In this document: piece by piece, positions 18,064-26,173 of the stretch
Numbering within the stretch: position 1 is the stretch's first letter
How the letters are laid out: each line of letters begins with the position of its first letter
Source: Nitrososphaerales archaeon
GTDB taxonomy: Archaea > Thermoproteota > Nitrososphaeria > Conexivisphaerales > UBA164
DNA length: 34,124 nt
Assembly: GCA_023256355.1 (NCBI GenBank)
Contig: JAGDXJ010000003.1
Span: 1 to 34,124 of the forward strand
Direction of reading: 5' to 3'
Position numbers and translations under genes: made by a program
Notes under the pieces: model-generated
Databases searched by the model: none
Told to the model about the DNA's origin: nothing
What the model saw: only the letters and a program-made list of their open reading frames with translations

Positions 18064-19398
18064 ATGGATAAAGATTTGGGAAAATTAAGAATTAGAAGAT
18101 CGCTGAATGGCTTTTCTTCTGAAAATTATACTTATGCGACAGCCCCAGCAATAGGTCTGCCTGAAGATACACTGCCTTTTTTCTCGCTTTCTTATGCACT
18201 AGGCAACATTTATGCAAAATTTTCAGAACCGCTTTATGTGTTTGACGAAATTTTATTCCCTCCAGAAGATTGTAAAAAAGCAAGAACATTATATGAAACA
18301 TATCTGAAGGAGGCCGAAAATTTTGGAGTCGAGGTAATTGGCGGACATACAGGTTGCTATGACGGCCTTGAAATGCCCTTGATAGTAACAAACGCTGTAG
18401 GAAGAAGAGTGAATTTAAATCGAGAAAAAACAGCTTTTGGCGATAATGTTCTTCTTATTGGTAAACCTTTCTTAGAATCAGAATGGCTTGAATACTTGGC
18501 AGGTAAAAGTAACAACGAAATAGAGTGGAGAAAACTCACACCCGTAAAATTTTTAAAAACTTTGTATAAAACCAGCGAAGTAAAACTTCTGCATGATGTT
18601 TCGGAAGGAGGGTTATGGGGTGCACTTTTAGAAATACAGGAAAATAATGGTTTGGGAATAAAGCTTGATGAAAATTTTTATAAGCTTCTAGGTGGAAGGT
18701 CTGCAGCTGATCCTTCTTATGGCGCAGTTATAGCTATAGTTGACAAGGCACATTATAGATCTGTGTGTAATAAATTTGAAGATTGCATGATTATTGGCGA
18801 AATAACAAGAATAGAAGAAGGGTTAACTGCAAAATTTTCTTCTGAGTTAGTTGAGTTATACGGAGCTGTTAGTAGCTGGGATGTTAAGCTTAACAAGCTT
18901 GCTGTCTTTCTAAAAAAAGTTAAAAACATAAAATGTTTGAGAGAACTCCTTCCAGAGGTCGGTACCAATGTAGTTTTAGCTGAATCTCCAGGTGACCCAG
19001 TTGAAAAGATAGCAGGGGTAGACGGAAGAATAGTCAGAAGCATTAAAGGTATAAGGGTAGGAAAACCGGCTTATGGTTCTTCAAAACATATGGCGCTGGT
19101 GCTTAAAGAAGCGATGAAGAGCGATCAAAACATCAGAGCTGCCATAAATTTAAGGCTTCATGAAGGCGTTATGAAGATTTTAAAAGATATGGGCTATGGG
19201 TTACAGGAGGTTAAAAGTACCGACTCATATTGTCCGGTTTTGGAAGAGCTCAAACAAAAAGGGCTAAAATCGTGGGCTTTAGTGGAACCACCAGGCTATG
19301 GACTTGAAGGAAATATAGTGATATTTTCAAAAGATCTTGATGAGCTTTTAAAACTTCTAGTAAAAATATGTGAAAATTTACAGAAGCTTTTTTCATAA
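18064..19398 (+). CDS. Fusion of AIR synthase/HypE-like (PurM superfamily) domain with C-terminal ThiN (thiamine-phosphate synthase-like) domain
   Basis: VEVIGGHTGCYDGLEMPLIVTNAVG and LLHDVSEGGLWGALLEIQENNGLGI are PurM/HypE-like; PEVGTNVVLAESPGDPVEKIAGVDGRIVRSIKGIRVGKPAYGSSKHMALVLKEAMKSDQNIRAAINLR is ThiN-like. Confidence 0.75.
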   Translation: MDKDLGKLRIRRSLNGFSSENYTYATAPAIGLPEDTLPFFSLSYALGNIYAKFSEPLYVFDEILFPPEDCKKARTLYETYLKEAENFGVEVIGGHTGCYDGLEMPLIVTNAVGRRVNLNREKTAFGDNVLLIGKPFLESEWLEYLAGKSNNEIEWRKLTPVKFLKTLYKTSEVKLLHDVSEGGLWGALLEIQENNGLGIKLDENFYKLLGGRSAADPSYGAVIAIVDKAHYRSVCNKFEDCMIIGEITRIEEGLTAKFSSELVELYGAVSSWDVKLNKLAVFLKKVKNIKCLRELLPEVGTNVVLAESPGDPVEKIAGVDGRIVRSIKGIRVGKPAYGSSKHMALVLKEAMKSDQNIRAAINLRLHEGVMKILKDMGYGLQEVKSTDSYCPVLEELKQKGLKSWALVEPPGYGLEGNIVIFSKDLDELLKLLVKICENLQKLFS

Positions 19399-19466
19399 TA
19401 CAGGTTTTGCCGTTTTATTATGTTAATTCTTAACTTTATGTATTGATTTATAAGACATAAACCACT

Positions 19467-19526
19467 TGTGAACTACCATAACCTTGCGGTCAGGGCTTCC
19501 CGGTTCATAGCCGCGCTTGCTTTCAC
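19467..19526 (-). ncRNA. Orphan IS200/IS605-like right end / omega-RNA-like 3' segment
   Basis: Minus strand AAGCAAGCGCGGCTATGAACCGGGAAGCCCTGACCGCAAGGTTATGGTAGTTCACA; matches 28504-28567 next to a tnpB remnant (AAGCAAGC-CGGCTAT ... GGTAGTTC). Confidence 0.45.
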
Positions 19527-19627
19527 ATTAACCTACTGTTTTGAAATCTTTTTCATGTCAAACTTCAGCTCATAAGTTTTTGCTTCCTGAGATTTTTTCA
19601 TGAGAAAAGTTTCTTTCCTCTAACCCA

Positions 19628-19708
19628 TTAATTCTTTTCAGGGTTATGCATCAGCCTGTAAATATCGTGTTCTGAAACCTTTAAAAACTTCTGCAATGGG
19701 CTATCCAC
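19628..19708 (-). pseudogene. Relic coding segment of repeated element
   Basis: GTG-VDSPLQKFLKVSEHDIYRLMHNPEKN*; copy A encodes DSPLQK-(2-nt frameshift)-FLKPSGHDF; most differences around the core are at third codon positions. Confidence 0.4.
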
Positions 19709-19755
19709 AGCTCACGGAAGAGGATTTTTGCTCCCTTAACCCCCGAAAAGTTAAA
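19661..19755 (-). repeat. Degenerate copy B of the ~95-bp repeat
   Basis: See copy A at 1-98; hairpin partly eroded (TTAAC ... GTTAA). Confidence 0.7.
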
Positions 19756-19891
19756 CTACAATATGGGTTTGCATGCATTTAACAAGTCTTTACGCCTATA
19801 TGCATAGGATTACCAAAATCGCATATTTCTAATGTGAAAACAAGCTTGGCTGTAAACTGAGAAGATTTAACTCGGTGTTTGGACAGTTAAC

Positions 19892-21523
19892 TCATGCTGC
19901 ATAGACGCCTTCTTCTATAATATATTTTTCACGCGCCAGACTCATCATCTTTGTTGTAAAGAATATGCTAAAAAGAACTACGATTATTGCGAATACAAAA
20001 GATGACCATGCAGCTAAACCTATTCTTCCTTCATAAGTATAAATATCAAGTATCTTCATAAGACCTGAGTTAGCTATTAAGCTCTGTCCATCATATATCT
20101 GAGGCCAGTATTCGCCAATCATAAGTCCTCCCCAAGCGCTGTTTATTGTGCTGGAAAGGCCAGCTATCAGATATGGAAATGTCGCGGGCAGTATTACCTT
20201 TCTCATTTTTGTAAAAAACCCCATTTCGTAATTATTCATTATTTCCCAAAATTCTACCGGTATTGCCTGAACACCCATCCAGAAACTATAGAATACATAA
20301 TAAAAGGTGCTAACAAACCCCAAGAAAATTATGTAAAACTCCGTGCCTATAGGACTAATCAAAACATATTTGTAAGTTAAAAAGAATACTATGGGAAAAT
20401 AAATTGGTGCCGGGAATGCAGATATTATCTGAATAACGGGGAGCAAGAAAGATGCAATTCTCTGTCTTACAGCTAAAATATATCCTACTGTTATTGATAA
20501 TACGAGCGATACGACGGCTATTAGTGCTACTCTAATATAATCTATACCAAGGTTGTAAAGTATAGATGGAGTGTGAAATAATAAAAAGGACCAATATTTT
20601 AAAGGTATTGAAGTTACAAAGATTGCTATCTCCCAGCTTATTAAAACAATAATGACAGCACCTGTAGAAAAAATCAGGTATTTTGTGCTTTTTCTTAACC
20701 TTTCCCATCTCTTACTTACAGGCTGTCTAACTGGCAAAGGCACTTTTGCAAGGCTTACAAAAAACCTCGACAAACGCTTCATAGGGCCTGTAAGTGAATT
20801 CCACCTTTCGGAACTTCTCATCAGATTTATCCTTCCTCTTCTCCTTACTGGGGTCATTGTATCCAAACCATACTTTGCAACCGCATATCTTGAATAAAAC
20901 CTAAAGATAAAAGTTAATGCCGAGACCCATGCAGCTAGAGTTGCAAGACCTATGTAAACTAGGTCCCATTTCCCTTCTGTTATGAGCGCTGGTAGTACAT
21001 ACCCTATACCAAAAACGTGGAATGAAGTACTACCTACAGTAAAAACCTCGCTCACAGTTATGTAAAAAAGAGCATCAGCAAAGCTCGGAAAGAGGTTCGC
21101 GGCTATTTTTGGCAGCGAAAACGGTATATAAAGATGCCTAAGCTTCTTAAAAAACCCAAATCCATAATTTTCAGAAACTTCAAGTAAATCTAAAGGTACC
21201 GTTTTGAAAGACTGATACTGTGCAACCCAAATGTTCCAGACAACGGCAGTAAAAACCAAAAAGTCAGCGGCTAACTCAGTGCCTAGGTATCCTCCTATTC
21301 TGTAAACAAATATCACAAGCACAACAGGAAAGAACGTTATTACAGGAACCGATTCCATTGCGGCGATAGTAGGTATGTATATGTTTTCAAAAATTTTACT
21401 CTTTATAGAAGCATAAGCTAAGAACCACCCAAGAATTATTGAAAGTATTATTATTCCCAAAACTCTGCCGATGGTTGCGAGAGTTGCAAGCTGTATTACT
21501 AGAACCTGATTCATGCCGCTCAT
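19892..21523 (-). CDS. ABC transporter permease, two fused BPD_transp_1-type halves (nitrate/sulfonate/taurine-like)
   Basis: 543 aa; two EAA-like loops (LLEVSENYGFGFFKKLRHLYIPFSLPKIAANLFPSFADALFY; FWEIMNNYEMGFFTKMRKVILPATFPYLIAGLSSTINSAWGGLMIGEYW). Confidence 0.9.
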   Translation of the reverse strand: MSGMNQVLVIQLATLATIGRVLGIIILSIILGWFLAYASIKSKIFENIYIPTIAAMESVPVITFFPVVLVIFVYRIGGYLGTELAADFLVFTAVVWNIWVAQYQSFKTVPLDLLEVSENYGFGFFKKLRHLYIPFSLPKIAANLFPSFADALFYITVSEVFTVGSTSFHVFGIGYVLPALITEGKWDLVYIGLATLAAWVSALTFIFRFYSRYAVAKYGLDTMTPVRRRGRINLMRSSERWNSLTGPMKRLSRFFVSLAKVPLPVRQPVSKRWERLRKSTKYLIFSTGAVIIVLISWEIAIFVTSIPLKYWSFLLFHTPSILYNLGIDYIRVALIAVVSLVLSITVGYILAVRQRIASFLLPVIQIISAFPAPIYFPIVFFLTYKYVLISPIGTEFYIIFLGFVSTFYYVFYSFWMGVQAIPVEFWEIMNNYEMGFFTKMRKVILPATFPYLIAGLSSTINSAWGGLMIGEYWPQIYDGQSLIANSGLMKILDIYTYEGRIGLAAWSSFVFAIIVVLFSIFFTTKMMSLAREKYIIEEGVYAA

Positions 21524-22260
21524 CTTATGGGCGTTAAAGAAGAATAAATTTTATCCAAGTATTTATCAAATTCTGGATCTTTAGCACTTCTTGGTCTTGG
21601 CATGTCTATTATCAGGTCATCTACTATTTTAGCAGGAGAGCCGTTCATAACAAGCACCCTATCTGAAAGTTCTAGTACTTCGTTTAAATTATGCGATACA
21701 AGTATTACTGTTTTTAGCGTTGTATCCGGATTAAATAACATGTCATATATTTCGTGCCTTAAACCCTCAGCAGTAAGCTCATCCAGATGGACAAAAGGCT
21801 CATCCATCAAGAGCACCAGCGGATCTGCTGCAAGAGCTCTTGCTATAGCAACTCTCTGTCTCATGCCACCGCTCATTTCTTTCGGATAAAGATTTTCTGC
21901 GCCTTTTAAACCAACAACTTCTAGCGCTTTCATTGCTTTGTAATTTATTTCATCTTTGCTAAGTTTTCTGCTTACAAGCCCTAGCTTAACGTTTTCCAAA
22001 GCTGTCATCCATGGAAATGTTGCTATAGACTGGTGGATGAGTGCTATCTTGTATGTTGGCTTTAAAACCTCCTCCCCCATAAGAAATATCTTGCCCGTTG
22101 TTGGAGGTATAAGACGACCTATGACTCTTAAAAGCGTGCTTTTCCCTATTCCAGAAGGGCCGACTATTGAGACAAATTCATTTTCCTGCGTAGAAAAACT
22201 TATACTCTTAAATACCTCTTTCCCGCTTGGATATTTATAGCTCACATCTAATACGTTCAA
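21520..22260 (-). CDS. ABC transporter ATP-binding protein (SsuB/TauB-like)
   Basis: 246 aa; GPSGIGKSTLLRVIG, MSGGMRQRVAIARALAADPLVLLMDEPFVHLD; TTG start; overlaps permease start. Confidence 0.95.
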   Translation of the reverse strand: MNVLDVSYKYPSGKEVFKSISFSTQENEFVSIVGPSGIGKSTLLRVIGRLIPPTTGKIFLMGEEVLKPTYKIALIHQSIATFPWMTALENVKLGLVSRKLSKDEINYKAMKALEVVGLKGAENLYPKEMSGGMRQRVAIARALAADPLVLLMDEPFVHLDELTAEGLRHEIYDMLFNPDTTLKTVILVSHNLNEVLELSDRVLVMNGSPAKIVDDLIIDMPRPRSAKDPEFDKYLDKIYSSLTPIR

Positions 22261-22329
22261 TATTTCAGCAATATTACATCGCCTTATACTCCTTTGTACT
22301 AAAAATATATAATTATTTTTAACTAAAAA

Positions 22330-23160
22330 TTAAGGATTGTAAAGTACCAGTTCCTCTTCGTATATCCTTCCCGCATACATACTATAGGGTGGAAGTACTT
22401 TTTTCGGCGACGATCCAATTAATCTAGCTAACATTTCAGAAGCCTCTTGGTCGTTAAACTTTCCAGATAAAAGCTCTAATGGACATCTTAAATTTACTGG
22501 CCTAAAAGGTATAACGTGCCTAGTTGACTTTGGGGGAAATAAGGTTCCGGTTATACCTGCATTTATAACCTCTTCTTTTTTAGGCTTTTTAACATACAAA
22601 ATGAGGAATCCATTTTTTAAGTGCTGTTCTATCTCTTTTTCCATTATTCCAGAATACTCTTTTGTTCTTTTGTCAAATTCCCTTATCAAGTTGAAACGTT
22701 CGAATCCTGTTACATTCAAAGAAGAAAAATAGCCTGTATTGCCAACTAAAATTGCTATTGGCGATTTCTCGTTGTCAACAGCCTGCATAGCTTCTAACTG
22801 GTTAGACGCTTTTTTTAGTTCTAAAACAACCTTAAGCTCATCCAAAAGAGCCGTGGAAAAATTTCTTACGGCCCTGAGCCATCTATGAACCTTTATTTTT
22901 TCATCGAAATAATCAACCTTTGCAACCATTATTCTTTTAGCATCAATAGCCTTTAAAGCTGAAATTCTGTGCATTCCGTCTAATGCCACATTAGTATTTT
23001 TATCCACAATAACGGGGTCGATCTGAACACCATCCTTTTTTATAGATTTTACGAGTTCAGAGGTGTTCTTTTCAATTATTTCTTCATGAGGCTTAACTTC
23101 AGAAATTTTTAAAAATGTTATCGTAAAAGATAACTGGTCTGTCCAACTGTTACTGCTCAA
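22330..23160 (-). CDS. ParB/Srx-fold protein; candidate free L-serine kinase (SerK/SbnI-like)
   Basis: 276 aa; LKISEVKPHEEIIEKNTSELVKSIKKDGVQIDPVIVDKNTNVALDGMHRISALKAI, with DGMHR in the position of the SerK/SbnI DGHHR-like motif. Confidence 0.65.
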   Translation of the reverse strand: MSSNSWTDQLSFTITFLKISEVKPHEEIIEKNTSELVKSIKKDGVQIDPVIVDKNTNVALDGMHRISALKAIDAKRIMVAKVDYFDEKIKVHRWLRAVRNFSTALLDELKVVLELKKASNQLEAMQAVDNEKSPIAILVGNTGYFSSLNVTGFERFNLIREFDKRTKEYSGIMEKEIEQHLKNGFLILYVKKPKKEEVINAGITGTLFPPKSTRHVIPFRPVNLRCPLELLSGKFNDQEASEMLARLIGSSPKKVLPPYSMYAGRIYEEELVLYNP

Positions 23161-23344
23161 CCTTTTCTGCCACCTTAGACCTTATAACAATCCTAGTTAT
23201 GTAACCAGCAACTTTATTTCTTAAATACTTTGATTTGACCTCCGCTATTTCGTTTAAAACTTTTTTGTTTTCTTCAAAATTATTGGTAAATTTTTCACGA
23301 TATTGTTCTAATAATTCCTCTGCTAATTTTCTTATCCTGTTCAT
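23150..23344 (-). CDS. rps17e: Small subunit ribosomal protein S17e (eS17)
   Basis: 64 aa; IRKLAEELLEQYREKFTNNFEENKKVLNEIAEVKSKYLRNKVAGYITRIV. Confidence 0.93.
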   Translation of the reverse strand: MNRIRKLAEELLEQYREKFTNNFEENKKVLNEIAEVKSKYLRNKVAGYITRIVIRSKVAEKVEQ

Positions 23345-23571
23345 TCACATTTCCTTAATAATTTTAGGTTTTAAGTTTTTTCTAAAAAAGGAAGGCAAAG
23401 CTTTCAATACGTTTTTTGCAATTAATAATAAGGCGAAGTTACAATAATCAATTTGAATAAAAATGTTTATAATCATAAAATTACTTTGAGTGATTCAATT
23501 TAACGACAGTGTTTTGATCTTAATATTCTATTAAACGTTCTATGATAAATTTAAATATAAATAATATATGA

Positions 23572-24570
23572 TTGTTTTTTATGCAATACGCAAAACTCGG
23601 ATGGAGCAGTTTAAAGATTTCCAGAATAGCTCTTGGCGGCATGTCTTATGGCAGTAAAGAGCCTTGGATGGCACAAAAAGAAAGCGCTCTTAGGATCATA
23701 AAAAAGGGGTTTGATTTAGGTATAAACTTTATAGATACTGCTGATGTATATTCAAATGGAGAATCAGAAAAAATAATTGGTGAAGCAATAAGGGGTTATA
23801 ATAGAGAAGAAATAATAATAGGAAGCAAAGTAGGTCTAGAATTTGGCAATGGAATAAACAATAGTGGACTTTCGCGAAAGAGACTTTATACACAACTTAG
23901 CGGTTCTTTACAGAGATTAAATACAGAGTACATAGATATATACCAGATTCACAGGTGGGATTATTACACTGATATCGAAGAAACGCTTTCGACATTATCT
24001 CAATTTATTAATGAAGGAAAGGTAAGGTATCTTGGAGCAACGTCTATCTACGCATTTCAAATACAGAGACTGTGGGATCTAGCAATTTATAAAGGGTACG
24101 AAAAGCTCGTTTATTACTCTCCCCGCTATAACCTAGCTTATAGGGAAGAAGAAAGAGAATCAATACCTTTATGCAGAGAGTTAAACATAGCTATAGCTCC
24201 CTACAGCCCTCTAGCAAGAGGGTTTTTAACTGGAAAATATAAAAGAGATCAAACACCAAACACCGTTAGATACCTTACTGATAAATATCTTCCTACGGGT
24301 TATTTCAAGCCAGAAGATTTTGACGTCGTAGAGAACTTAGAAGAAATGGCAAAACAAAAAGGAATAAAACCAGCTGTTTTGGCATTAGCTTGGCTTTTTA
24401 ATAAGCCATACATAACTACAGTCCTATTAGGGGCAACAAAACCTGAACATCTGGATGATGCTGTACAGGCGCTAGAAATAAAACTTACAGAAGAAGAAAT
24501 GAAACTCTTAGAAAAACCATACAGGCCCCATGAACTTATGGGGCCAACAAAATCCCCTTTAGTTCCCTAA
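23572..24570 (+). CDS. Aldo/keto reductase (probable ATG start at 23581)
   Basis: 332 aa; ALGGMSYG, GINFIDTADVYSNGESEKIIGEAI, QIHRWD, AIAPYSPLARGFLTGKY. Confidence 0.96.
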   Translation: MFFMQYAKLGWSSLKISRIALGGMSYGSKEPWMAQKESALRIIKKGFDLGINFIDTADVYSNGESEKIIGEAIRGYNREEIIIGSKVGLEFGNGINNSGLSRKRLYTQLSGSLQRLNTEYIDIYQIHRWDYYTDIEETLSTLSQFINEGKVRYLGATSIYAFQIQRLWDLAIYKGYEKLVYYSPRYNLAYREEERESIPLCRELNIAIAPYSPLARGFLTGKYKRDQTPNTVRYLTDKYLPTGYFKPEDFDVVENLEEMAKQKGIKPAVLALAWLFNKPYITTVLLGATKPEHLDDAVQALEIKLTEEEMKLLEKPYRPHELMGPTKSPLVP

Positions 24571-26121
24571 AGCTTTCTTTAACGTTTCTGCTATTTTTTC
24601 TGGTCCAACGTCTGCTATATAATAGCCAAGCCTGGGCCCGTTATCAGAGCCAAAGATTATTTGGTAGAGCTTTTTAAAAAACTCTGAAGGTTTTAAGCCT
24701 GTGGATTTTGCTATTTCGTATATTGAATTCTGTATAGATGCACCATCTTTAATTGTTTTTAAAGCTTCGATGAGCTTCCTTACTGCTTCTTTTTCTTGAT
24801 CGCTAAGCTGAACCTGAACTTGGACTACCGTAACGTGATCTCTAGCCATATTATGCGCAAGCTGGATTTTTTCAACAAGCAGGTTATCTATTTCTTTGTA
24901 ACCGTATGCAATAAGCCGCTTTTTTATGAAATCCATATAGTTATCTTCTGGAGCTATTGTTGCAAGTTGTACAAGCAATCTATAAGGAACATGCACAGGC
25001 ATCTTTTCTGGAATCTTTAACAAATTTACGTATTCATAAAGCCCCTTTAATTTAGGAGGAAGTGATTTCTTAAAATAACCTTCTTCAAGCCTGTCATATT
25101 CTTCCATATATGATGGTACATCTTCGATTGAAACCTCCCTAGCGCCCTTTATTCTTTTGTACATTAGCAGCATGAGGCTCTGTTTTGTTCCATACTTTAA
25201 CCATGCCTGCGGCGTTATTACGTTCCCGGCTGATTTTGAAAGCTTTTTTCCGCCTTTGTCAAGAAACATTTCATATTTTACATGGTACGGATGTGGATAA
25301 CCCAGTATCTCGTCAGCTACCCAGTCATTAAACTTCACTGAATCCGCTATATCTTTTCCGTAGGCTTCAAACCTTATACCTAAAGCTGACCACCTTGAAG
25401 CCAGTTCTACTTTCCAGCTTAGTTTGCCTTCACCTTCTTTTATATCTATATCCCCTTCATATCCACAGCCAGGAATTAGCCTGCCTCTTATCTTAGTTCC
25501 TTTGCACTTAAAATGGACCTTATCGGTCTTTAGGTCATAAGAAATTGCTTCTGTAGTATATATTCTACCACATTTAGGACATATAACAAAATAAGGCAAA
25601 GCTTTAGTAAATTTCTCCTGACCGAGAGTTTCCTTTAGCTTATTTCCGATTTTTTCAGAATTAATCAACACTTTTCTTATCTGTTCTATCAAAAGACCTT
25701 TTTTATAAACCTCTGATCCTCTCATGTATTTGTATTCGATACCAACTTTGTCTAGAGACTCTGTAAGCAAAGAGCCGATGTGTGCGCCAAAGCTGTCATG
25801 ACAACCAAATGGATCTTTTATTCTAGAAACGGGTTCAGCAAGATGCTCGTTCAACCAATCAGGGAAACCTATAGGAACTTTTCGTAGACCGTCCATGTCG
25901 TCAGCAAAGGATACAAGCTCACTTTTAAACCCCTGTACCTCAATTGCCATTTTTACTCCATAAGCTCTAGCAACGTCAGAAAAGCTTCCTAAATGAGGTA
26001 TACCAGAAGCACCAAGACCGCTTTCGACCCTTACTAAGCTCATGTCCCTTCCAAGAGATTTTTCCCTTTCTATCACATGATAAGCGACTTTATCTAGCCA
26101 GGTACCTTTACCTATTATCAC
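24559..26121 (-). CDS. lysS: Lysyl-tRNA synthetase, class I
   Basis: 520 aa; SGIPHLGSFSDVARAY (HIGH-like), KLSKSAGNVITPQAWLKYG (KMSKS), CPKCGRIYTTE zinc motif. Confidence 0.97.
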   Translation of the reverse strand: MIIGKGTWLDKVAYHVIEREKSLGRDMSLVRVESGLGASGIPHLGSFSDVARAYGVKMAIEVQGFKSELVSFADDMDGLRKVPIGFPDWLNEHLAEPVSRIKDPFGCHDSFGAHIGSLLTESLDKVGIEYKYMRGSEVYKKGLLIEQIRKVLINSEKIGNKLKETLGQEKFTKALPYFVICPKCGRIYTTEAISYDLKTDKVHFKCKGTKIRGRLIPGCGYEGDIDIKEGEGKLSWKVELASRWSALGIRFEAYGKDIADSVKFNDWVADEILGYPHPYHVKYEMFLDKGGKKLSKSAGNVITPQAWLKYGTKQSLMLLMYKRIKGAREVSIEDVPSYMEEYDRLEEGYFKKSLPPKLKGLYEYVNLLKIPEKMPVHVPYRLLVQLATIAPEDNYMDFIKKRLIAYGYKEIDNLLVEKIQLAHNMARDHVTVVQVQVQLSDQEKEAVRKLIEALKTIKDGASIQNSIYEIAKSTGLKPSEFFKKLYQIIFGSDNGPRLGYYIADVGPEKIAETLKKALGN

Positions 26122-26173
26122 AGCTAAAGGTAATTATAAATAAAATTTAAGCTGTTCGAAAATAACTTTTTGC

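Larger units (their letters stand above)
19467..19755 (-). mobile_element. Decayed IS200/IS605-like or MITE/PATE-like remnant (~290 bp)
   Basis: Right-end-like motif at 19467-19526 and a repeat shared with window start at 19661-19755; only short relic ORFs inside. Confidence 0.45.
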
